DNA of 64,000 nucleotides from Dimorphilus gyrociliatus (taxonomy: Eukaryota; Annelida; Polychaeta; Dinophilidae), in the NCBI GenBank assembly GCA_904063045.1, contig CAJFCJ010000054.1, positions 1 to 64,000 of the forward strand, read 5' to 3'. Positions 30,701-41,700 of this stretch are shown here, piece by piece. Each line of letters starts with the position of its first letter. Position 1 is the first letter of the stretch. A program made the translations under genes and the position numbers. Under the pieces are notes generated by a model that was not told where the DNA came from, did not search any database, and worked only from the letters and a program-made list of their open reading frames with translations.

Positions 30701-33428
30701 ATGTATACAAAAACAATAATTCTTTGTATAAATATTCTCATTTTTAGTGCAGTCTCTTCGATTTGTCAACAAATTCCAGATGTATTTAACAATAATGACT
30801 ATGCAGTTCAGAATTTACAATATTCAAAAGAAATGGGTCATGAAAAAAATAAAATTTCAAGGAATAAACTAACCCCATTACGAATTGCTCCATTATTGAT
30901 GCAGAATATTCTTCATACTACTATCAATTGTTCATTGGACATAAATTTAAAAAATTTAGCATCAAATTGTTGGTTAGAAAGAGAAAAGATTCTGGTAGAA
31001 ATGGTAAGAGGAGAGAAGGAATGGGCAAACAAATGTTGGTAATCTCATTCAATTCTTTTCATATTTAAAATATTGAATATTTTTGTCAAAAAAAAATTAG
31101 TTGAAGATTCTCATGGCGTAGATTTGTCAGGAACGTTGTTAGGTCGAAAAGGATCATTCGGTGAATATGACCAATGTAAAAGTATTTCAGCTAATGTATC
31201 CTTCAATGGTGTAAATGAAAAATGGAATGGTTTCTATTCTCTTCTATCATTCGAAGGTCTTCGACCAGATACCCTAAAATTTGATTCACTTACAATAGGA
31301 TTTTGTCTAGCTCCAAAATGTAGGAAATTTGTGGAAAATACACCAAATTGTTGAGTATTAACAACTGTTTTTTGCTGTTGTTATTGTTATTTATTTTGAT
31401 GAATTTGTTTTTTGTTTTCAGTTACCATATCAGACAAATCTTGCACCAACATTGGCAATGGTAGATTTATTCTTGAAGAAACTTTAACACCACTTAAAGA
31501 TGATAAATCATCAATTGGAGGAATGTTGGTTTTTCTTTATTTCAATTATTATATTATTATATTTAAATCATATAAAATTATTTCTAATTTGCAGTATATT
31601 CTTCTCAATATTTGGTCTTTTTTTAATAATTGCCACAATTTTGGATAATTACCTTGATTTTTATAGAAAAAAAAATGAAAAGTGGACAAAAGGAATTCTA
31701 TTAAGGATTATTTTACCATTTTCATTAAATAGAAATGTTAAAGAATTACTTAAAGATTCTCCTGCAACTGATAGTTTAAAGGTAATTCATGGACTGAGAG
31801 CAATTACTGTTACATGGATGGTATTACTACATACATATGTTTTATATTTACCAATTGGAAGTAGGTTGAGTAGTTGTTATGTTCAAATTGTTCAAAAATT
31901 ATTCAAATCAATAATTCACTTTCTAGCTGATATAGCAAGTTTCTTTAAAATGATGAAAACATTCACTTTTCAATCAATAATCAATGGACAAATTGGTGTT
32001 GATACATTCTTTGTTCTAAGTGGTTTTCTAACTGTTAGATCATTTCTGAAGAATATGAAAAAGACTAACAATCATCTACCAGTTAAGAAGATGATTAACC
32101 ATTTTGTCCATCGAATATGGAGGATATTACCATTATACGCAGCTGTATTATGCTTTTATGCTTCATTCTATAAAAGAATTAGGCTAGGACCTCTTAACTC
32201 GGTTGTAAATGATATTGAACTTTGTAAAAGGTATTGGTGGAGAAATATTCTCTTTATAAGTAATCTATTTCCAATTACTGAAACAGTAAGTCATTTTCAC
32301 ATTTAAACAAAACAACTTTTTGTATAAGAACATTACTTTTAAAATCAAGTGTATGGGTTTTACATGGTATTTAAGTGTTGATATGCAACTTTACATTGTT
32401 ACAGCATTTGGTCTTTTTCTTTACATTATGTAAGTTTTTAATATAAGTTTATTTTGAAATCAGCAAAAAAATTAAATGAAATAAAACCATCCACAGAAGT
32501 CCATTATGCACAATAGTCTTTTTTTTATTGATGGTTATCTGCCATGTTGTTATGCAAGGAGTTTTATTGAATAAATACATGTTTGTAATATTGGCCTTTT
32601 TTTCAATTTGATTTTAAAAAAAAAACATACATTTACTTTTTGCAAACAGAGAACCTGATGGTACTATGGATAATTTCAATTTTATTACCTACTTATATAT
32701 TAAACCATGGACTAGGGCTGGAACATATGCTCTTGGTGGTCTATTGGCATTTTTAATGCAGAAAAGACAAAAAATAAAGTTACCTACTCTCATTGTGTTG
32801 GTCATGTGGCTTATTGTTGTTGCATCTGGTTATCTAATTCTTCATGGAAAAGGTTTTGATGAAGCGGAAATTAAACCTTGGACAAAAGCTAGTAGGTTAT
32901 TGTATGAAATTCTACATAGGCCAGCATGGGGAATTTGTATTTGTTGGGTGATTTGGTCTTGTCATTCAAATTATGGATCAATTATTAATAGTTTCTTATC
33001 ATTTCGTTATTTCTTTATAATTAGTAAATTGAGTTATGGAGTATATTTATTACATTGGTGTGTAATTTCATATTTGTTTTATACTGCACGATACAAAAAA
33101 AGTTTTAGACATGTGGCTGTTGTAAGTATAAGAAATATTCTACCCATTTTCATTATAACATTCAAAATAATTTGCATCTTAGATATCTGAATTTTTGGCA
33201 ACAATGACCTACTCTCTCGCTCTTGCTGTTGTCTTTACATTAACAATTGAATTGCCATTTGCAAAATTAGAGAATGTTTTCTTTAGTAAATTAAAGGCAA
33301 CTGATTCACACCAAAAGGAGAAAAATGATGAAATGAAGAATGATTTAAATGAAAAAATACACCCAGTTATTGAAATAATATCTTCAAATGATATTGATAA
33401 GAAATATGATCCAACTTCCCTTTCATAG
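30701..33428 (+). CDS. NRF-6-like membrane O-acyltransferase (acyltransferase 3), 8 exons
   Basis: Exons: 30701-31034, 31101-31349, 31422-31524, 31595-32285, 32350-32429, 32497-32580, 32650-33121, 33183-33428; about 752 residues with all phases matching. A signal peptide (IILCINILIFSAVSS) precedes an NRF domain with conserved Cys (NCWLEREKILVEM, GTLLGRKGSFGEYDQC, FCLAPKC, KSCTNIG). Then comes a multi-pass acyltransferase-3 domain: IHGLRAITVTWMVLLHT, QIGVDTFFVLSGFL, VHRIWRILPLY, TWYLSVDMQLYI, YIKPWTRAGTYALGG, and LTIELPFAKLE at the end. The family (nematode nrf-6/ndg-4 and relatives) is linked to lipid transport and acyl transfer in intestine-like membranes. Introns 1-3 need GTTGGT or GTTGAG donors, which is unusual. 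The gene looks intact. Confidence 0.88.
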
Positions 33429-34591
33429 GATATATTTTCCATGCTCAAGAGATTTTAATACTATATTACAATTATATGATTTATGTTTTTATATTCTAAA
33501 ACTCTTAACTTAAGTGATTCAAATCAATTTTGATAATAATATTACTAAAATGTGTGAAAAAGATAGGTTAAGTATTCATCCTCCTTACTACAATGTTGGA
33601 GCATTTATTCAGTTTTTTTTCAACTAATTACCATTCTTTTTCACAAAAATTTGTATCTGTAAATTTGAATACAAAATAAATATTTAAAAATTTTACAAAG
33701 CCATAGACAATGACGTAGCTAAACAAATAAAATTTTTACTTTAGATATTATAGAACTATAGAATGACTTATTTCGCGGAAATTATAATGGTGGAAGTTTA
33801 GAAAAAGTGTTATTTCATAGAAATTATAAATTTTATTTATAGATAAAATTGAATTGCAAGACAAGACTTGAACTGCTTGTTGAAAGAGAAATCTCTGTTC
33901 TACAATTGCCTAAACATCTACTCTAAATAAACTGTTTAATGTAATTTACAAAAAACTATATCACTTATTGTAATGAAATAAATTACAAAATTCTTACATC
34001 TGTCATAATTCTCAAGAAAATGCAGTTTACTTGTCCACTTGATGTGTTAACAATAGCTATAGTTACAACAAATGAACATTAATTACTGTACACATACACT
34101 TATCAGGTCTATTTTACAATAGATAAGTAATATTGGACCAGTTCTTTACCATGTTGATTGCACTTAGAGTGATAAGCAGTGTTTACCTGTAATTTTTTAT
34201 TAATTTATAAACAAATATTGCTATCTGCAACTTAACTTTAATATGATTAATATATAGATTTATTAAGTCAATTAAAATTAGTTCAATTAAATGTCAATCA
34301 TGCTTTTATTTTAAGTTTTAGATTTTATTCACTATTAAACAGTATTTCATAGATATTACTATTCCACAGGGTACAACTAAATGTACCTCGATGCAAACAA
34401 CACCAGGTAGGTCTGAATACATTTTTCATTTCAAATGTCTGAACTATTGATATTTTAATGTGTTTGGCCTATTTTCAATGGGAGCATAAGTACTTGCTGC
34501 AATCACAAATATTAATCTAAAAGAATATTAAAAGTATTTTTCTGTTCTTTTTTTGACTGTTATTTAATAGGATATTATATTTGTTAATGCC
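33429..34591. other. intergenic with LTR-B scrap
   Basis: 33745-33840 (TATTTCATAGAAATTATAAA, ATAATGGTGGAAGTTTAG) resembles the 5' third of LTR-B as at 52550-52580. The remainder is AT-rich without genes. Confidence 0.4.
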
Positions 34592-34939
34592 TTAATATTT
34601 TGTGTACATACCCTTAGCTTCCACAACTGCCCTAAGCCTTCTTTCAATTGTCTCATATAAGAATTGAATTTCCAATTCTGGAATTTTAAAAAATTCCTCT
34701 CTGAACATCTCCCACAGCTCATCCTTGTTTCTTGCCTGATGTGCCATTAAACATTTTTGGCATATGCCCCATATTTGCTCAATGATGTTCAGGTCTGGGC
34801 TGTTTCCTGGCCATGGGTCCAGCGTTTCTACTCCCTTTCTCTTCAGATATGCTTTTGTTCTGGCTGCTGTATGACAACTAGCCCCATTCTGCTGGAAAGT
34901 TTCCCCTCTCTTGTAGTTTTGGCTACAATCAACAGTCAA
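34592..34939 (-). pseudogene. Tc1/mariner transposase C-terminal half
   Basis: The frame covers FQQNGASCHTA, WPGNSPDLNIIEQIW and the C-terminal end KGMYTKY. The second catalytic Asp of the usual QQDG motif is Asn here, so even without truncation it could not cut. The N-terminal half and both TIRs are not seen. Confidence 0.75.
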
Positions 34940-35752
34940 GAAGAGAATTTATTAATTGTTTGAAAAAGATAAATGTACCTAATTCACTTGGAGTTTGAAT
35001 TGGCTGAAATAGATTGAATAATTTCTCCCCTTGGAAATGGGAAGATAATAGTCCAGTCAATTTTTCCCAATACAACAATTGGAATCAACAAATAAAAAAG
35101 GCATTTGTTTCTATAAGTTGTAACTCAAAGGTAATGGGACAAAGTTCCTGAAAGTGAGTACAATTGTATTGCCATTTCATCAAAAGAGAAATGGAAAACG
35201 TTCAATTGCAGCACACAGTTGGAAAGTATTTGTAAAGTATCAAAGTTTTAAAAAAGAATCCAATTGAAAGAAAAACATCTGATAAATTATTTTAACAGTT
35301 AAAGTGACTTTTCCCATTTCCCTGCCAATAACCAACTGACTGATCCTCTGGTTAATGCACTCACTCACACCAGAGGTATGGTAATTGCAGGAATATCTGC
35401 AATAGATGATTTTTCCTGGTAACCATTTTTCAACCCAAAATGCTGCCTGGTTTTAGGTGAAATATTTAATGACAAGAATTGACTGTCCTGTTGAGGGGAG
35501 GAGAGGATAATTAATAGATATCTATTATCTATTATCTACACAATTATACAAAGTTATCAAACTGAAAATTGTCAGTAAATCTTTCATGTTTGAAAATCCT
35601 TTCCTTTCTCTGTGCAGTTGAAAAGTCAATTCTTGGATCTCCATTTTTAGAACTAAACAAAATGCGGCAATGATCATCATTTCATTTGAAAAAGTGTATT
35701 ATTTTTAAATTAGTATACATATTTTTGTCAATTATATAGCATATAGTTCAAT
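34940..35752. other. 3' flank of the NLR gene
   Basis: No gene. A CCATTTTTCAACCCAAAATG block at about 35422 echoes the MITE family interior, so an old copy may be here. Confidence 0.35.
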
Positions 35753-38700
35753 CTAGAGGTCTAACGACACCTTTCTTCCACCCTTTCGCTTTTTTTCTAT
35801 AGCAAAATTGATCATTTGTTGTTTGTATTCTTTTGTCAAATCATTATTTGATATATCCACTTTTAGCAAGTTTTGCAGTTGATTTAAAAAGTCTATGAAA
35901 GCTTTTACAATGTTATTGTCAATTGCAATACTTTGAATAAAAATACATTCCAAAATGGGTGCACTGGGAGAGAGACTTTGGAAGAATCTTTGAAGGCATT
36001 CATTACCAATTCTATTGAAACTTATATCAAAGACTTTTAAAGAGAATTGCATAGACAGGAATGTTTGCAGATGTTTGCAAGTGATCTCGTTCAAACTTGC
36101 ATCACTCAACAGAATTTCTGTACAATAGATGAATGTACTGGTTGTATCAGTGAAAAATGATTTCAAATTGTAAGAATTCAAATCCATATATGTAAAATTC
36201 ATCACCATCTCTTTTAGCAATAAATTACTGTTACTTGGAAATTGAAGCAGACTTTTTTCAATTACATTCTTTAAATGACCAAAAACTGTACTGTTATTTT
36301 TGGCTGGACAGAACACTTCACTTGCACAAAGGTTGACTATTGCTAAAACTTTAATATCTTGTTTATGCCTTTTCTGTAAGGCTAAAAAGATTCTTTTGTC
36401 ACCCTTATACTTAATTACTATTTTATTGAATTGGTGTACAGATTTCTTACATAGGTAGAGGAAGAGGCTCATATCACCTGCATTCCGAATGTTTAAAGAT
36501 AAGGTACTTCCCAGAAATTTCCCTTCGGAAAGTGCTTTAAACAATGGCACACCTGATGGATCTAATGATCTGGAGACAAAGAATTTTCTCAGGTAGTAAT
36601 TTTCAATTGCAGGTAATATGAATAATTTATTCCAACCATGAATTAAAGGGAAAATAGCTTGTGGATTATATCTTATAATTCCAGTGGATAAGAGACTGTC
36701 AAGCTTCATTGATGTTAAATTTGTATAGTATTGTACTAGGACATCATTTGTATTGTTGTTGTTATTTTCCCATTGGAAATGACTCCTTTTCTTCTCATTT
36801 AAAATCTTTATAAACTGTTGAATTGCATTTTGTAAGGCAGGATCATGTTGATTATACTTCTCAGATAAAGTTAAAAATACAAGTAAAAAACACAAAGGAT
36901 GAGTGCAAAATTCCTTGAAGCCTTTTAAAGAAGTCATCAACATGGAATAATTGTATTTGATTGCTGAAAATGTATTGCTTCCAGAATAACTACAATAGAT
37001 GTCCTTAAGACTGTTCATATTGTGTTTGGGATTGATACCTTTTATTGTGAATATATAATCTATAGGAATTGATGGTTGCCTTAAATTTCTAATGAAAATC
37101 AACTTTCTAATTTTCCATGCCATCTCTTCTCTAAGAATTCTGCTTAGATTACTATCCGGATAGTTTGAATGTTCTTCATCATCATCAATAAGAATCAACA
37201 ACTTTTTGGGATAATATTCCAAAAGCATATTCAAATTCTCCTTTATCCTATTAATGCCGTTTCTCAAATGTTTATAATTTGAATCAAACAAGCAGTCAAC
37301 TAAGGATATGGGGCTTTTTATCTCACTCAACATTAACCTTAATACCAAAAGATTTTGCAGTTTCTCCTCCTTCGACCATAAATACAGAATTCTATTGAAC
37401 AGTGTTGTTTTGCCAATTTGAGCCGATCCAATAATGAAATTATTCACTGCCGAATTGCTGATGGATTCCAAAAACATAACATCAGCTAAATTGCTGGTTG
37501 TTTTTTGAAAAGGTTTAATTTGCTTCAAAAGTAATGGCATATATAATTGGTTGAAAAATTTGGTGTATTCTGGTTGAGCAACTGTTTTTAGGTCGATATT
37601 GGGTAGAAATTTCACGCCATCTAAATAATTTTTATGACAGTTAGCTGTTAAGTTTACAAAATTCTGCCAAATTCTGGTTAAGCTGGGATTTTGACCATTG
37701 TCATTGTTCAATCTAGCCTTTTTTACTATATTCGACATATTACTTTTTGCTTTGTTAAGCCAAGGAAAGAATTTTGAATGATAGACACTATTTGATGAGA
37801 TAATATCGGTTATCTTCTTTAAAATTAATAATCTGCTTTCCTCATTTATTTCCAATGTTACATTACTCAAATTTCGACATTTGACTAAAAAATTGACGAT
37901 ATTATCTATATCCTCTTTTATAATTGAACCTGACAGGTGAAATACTCTCAATGTCAATGAAGAATTCTTTAAATGTTTAAATATATCTGACAGTAGTCTT
38001 TTCTTGTTCTTGTTCTTGTTCTTGTTCTCCTTCTCCTTCTTCTCTCTCTCCTTTTCCATATCCTCCTTCTCCTCCTTCTCCAATTCCTTCTCTGTGTCCT
38101 CCTTCTCCTTCTCCTTCTTCTCCTTCTCTATCTCCTTTTCCATATCCTCCTTCTCCTCCTTCTCCAATTCCTTCTCTGTGTCCTCCTTCTCCTTCTCCTT
38201 CTTCTCCTTCTCTATCTCCTTTTCCATAAACTCCTTCTCCATCTCCTTCTCTATATCCTCCTCCCCCTTCTCCCTCTCCTTGTCCTTTGTTGTTCTAGCA
38301 GTTGGTCTGCTGTTGTCTTGCCTTTCACCAAAAGTTATATAGATCTCCTCAAGGTAGTGGCAATGATCAAACAATTTGCTCAAGCTATCTAAACAATGTT
38401 TGGTTATTGGACATTTGTTTATATTGAAAACTTTCAAGTTGGAAGATTTTCTTAATGAATCAAATATTTCACCTAAACTGTTAGTAATAGCTGGATTTCC
38501 GCCAATGTCAATTTCACTTAAATTTGGACATACCTTCAGTAGTTCTGCCAACTCTTTGCCATTTTGTTCATTGAAATTGCACAAATTGAATTTTAAAGAT
38601 TGCAGTGTTGGACTTGCTAATTTCAATTTTGATATAATCTGGATGTCATTCTCTTGATCATCATCATTTGAAATTTCCAACAGGTTCTCATTTGAACTCA

Positions 38701-41700
38701 TGTCCAAGTAACGTAAAGATCTGCAATAAATGAGAAGATGGCTCAAATTCTGTCCATGTTCTCTGTACGACAACTTACAGGATCTCAAAATCAAGAAATG
38801 AAGAAAAGGAGCACAAGACTTAATTATTGCAGGTATAATTTCAAGCATAGGAGGTTCATTATTACTCAAATTCAGGTATTTCAATCTTCTGAAAGCCATA
38901 AAGAAATTATGTAAATTTTTCAAAGCCCAATTTCTCAAATCTTGAAAAAGAAGATTTCTAAATTCCCTAACAGCTTCATCCTTAAATAACGACTCATTCA
39001 ATATGCATTTCTTAAAATGAGATAAGTTGTTAAAATCATCAGGCTGTTCACTCTTTATGTCTTTCAAAAGGCTTTCCTTAAGCTTGATGACATCATTACA
39101 CTGGTATTTCCTGGAAACTAAATTCTGTTCCAAAGTTTGTACAGACATTTTCTCAAGGAGAATACTCCTGAAATAGTTTAAATCTTTATTTTGAAACTTT
39201 GTTGAAAAGAGTCCTCCTTCCAAGTGATAAAAATTTGTTGCAGTTAAATCTTGCAATAGATACTCTTTAGTATTTTCATCATCAACAGTATTGAGATCCC
39301 TTATTTTACAACTAGAAATATCCAAGTAGAGTAAGTTACTCTGATTTGATTGTACACTTGAATAGAAAATGTTCAAGTGCTTGCCAATATTTTCATTTCT
39401 ACTCAAATTTATACTTTGAGCATTTGGTAGAGATTTGAAAAGATCCCAAAATGCTTTCAAACTTTTCTGAGAGAGATTACAATTAGAAAAATTCAACTTT
39501 AATATTGTTGACTTGGATGATGACTGTGAAAGAGCTTCAAATATTTCCGCCATTCTCTCTTCTCTAATTTCAACATTATTATGTATCCAGAAAATCTCTA
39601 AGCATTTACATTCAGCCAGGAATTCTTTCAATTTATTACTTTTGCCAATTTTCAGTTTGCAATCGTTAATCTTTAAAATTTTCATAATTTTATTAGTTGA
39701 TAAAGCTGTAAACAAATCAGAGCAAACTTCCTCATTAATTACATTTCCACTTAAATCTAGATTTTCCAATTGGGAGCATTTCTTTAAGAATTTACTGACA
39801 ACTTTTAGACTATTCTCGTTTAATTTGCATCTACTCAAATTGATGCTTTTTAACTTACTCGACGAATTCTCTAAACTCTCAATAACCTCTCGGAACATTC
39901 CGTAAAATTGCGTATTGTGTGAGATATCGATTTGAGATAAATTTTTTAAATTCTTCAGCAAAATGATAAGATTTTCATATTGATAAACACGATTTAAGTT
40001 GCATTTTGACAGATTTACAGATTTCAATTTTTTATTTACCTTTTTGAAAATATGGTTAAATTCAGAATCCAAACAGATAATTTGCGATAAATGCAAATAT
40101 TCCAACTGTTTGAAATTCTTGATTATTTGACTAAGGAGAAAACAACTCTCTTTATCCAAGTAACAATTCTCAACTGAAAATTCTTTTATTCCACTTTTCA
40201 TTGAATTTAGGCCTTGCCAGAAAATTAGCATTGCTTTATCAATAAATTTCACATCCTTTAGTTTAATTGATTGTAAACCTTTTAAAGAGAAAAGGCAACT
40301 TGAAAAGATTGAACTGATTCTGTTATCTATTTCAATATTTTCCAGGTGGAAATATTTCAATTTCTGGAATGATATATTCATAAATTTTTCAAATTCTTCC
40401 AAAAATCCAAAAATGTTGAAATTAGTCATTGAAACTCTCTGAATAGCATTACTTTTCATGACATAGCTCATAAATAGTCTGCAATTATCAACCTTCTCAT
40501 TCTCTTCCTTGTCTTCCTTGTTCAAATTCATTGTTTTTTTCTTTTCATTGCTGAACTGTGAAAAGTTGAGAAAGAATTTCTTCTTCTCTTCAGTAGAAGC
40601 TCCATAAAAGAATGGAATTTCAGCAAACATTATAAAATCACTTCTAATCGCTTCTTCGATGAATTTGTTGTGTTTTTCATCTTTTAACGGAATAATCTGA
40701 AACATTTCATTCTGAACATCGGAGTTGAGGAGAATCCTTGGCGATTCATCCTCAATTACAATAGATATTTCGTTGAGTGCCTTATTATTGGTGTTGGATT
40801 TATTTCTGTTGGAGGGAAGAAGCGATTGATTAGTATTTAAAAATGCTCTATAATTACTAGGGAGATCGTCTTGAATGGAATCATTGCTTTTCTGCTCATG
40901 AAACATTGAGTAGTAATTGCAGAAATGTTTGCTGCATTGCTTAAAAAAATCTTCATCTATCTCATCCAATTGACAATTTATAATAAAAGTATTTTTTAAA
41001 TTTTCTAAACTTTCCAGTTGATGAAAGAATTGTTTACAAAATTCACTTTTTAATATTTTATTATTTAATGTAATTGATTCCAAAGTATGAATATTTGTTA
41101 TCATTTCTACAAATCCTGTTGTTATTTCATCGTTCATTCCAATACTAAAGTACTCTACTCCAACTATTTCGTTTTCTTTGATACTGATGACAAGACCTAA
41201 CCCATATTTTTTGTCAAGATTTGATAGAGTAATTCTTAAAGTAGCCGAATCTTTGTCTTCATAAAATGGGTCACTTGCTGTTGCTTCAATATCATATTCC
41301 CTTGTGTTTATTGGTGTTGTTGTTGACTTGAGAATGAGCTTTTTCAACTTTTTCATGTTCAAAACTGATTTGAGTAATTTATCAAAATTCATTTCCAGAT
41401 CATTTAGCCTGATTTCCTCTTCTTCAAAGATTAAACATTTCAATTTTTTACAATTGCTAATCCTTTCGAAGAAGCAGATTTTATCTGAATCATCTCTAAA
41501 TGTACATTCGCTCAGCTCCAATTCCTCAATTTCCTCTTGAAACCTTTTAAAGATGATTCCTATTGTATACTCGTTTAATGTCTCCTTTTTCACTCTGACT
41601 GTTTGGTGAGAATCATTGCCAATAATTAATTCTTGTAAATCTTTATCTTTCAAAACCTTATCTTTAAAGCAGGGTTCCAGTATCATTTTGTTGTAGGTTT

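Noticed and set aside
38004-38342. Plus-strand ORF rich in Phe and Ser opposite the NLR
   Set aside because: It is the complement of the Lys/Glu-coding tandem repeat; such repeats stay open on both strands by composition.
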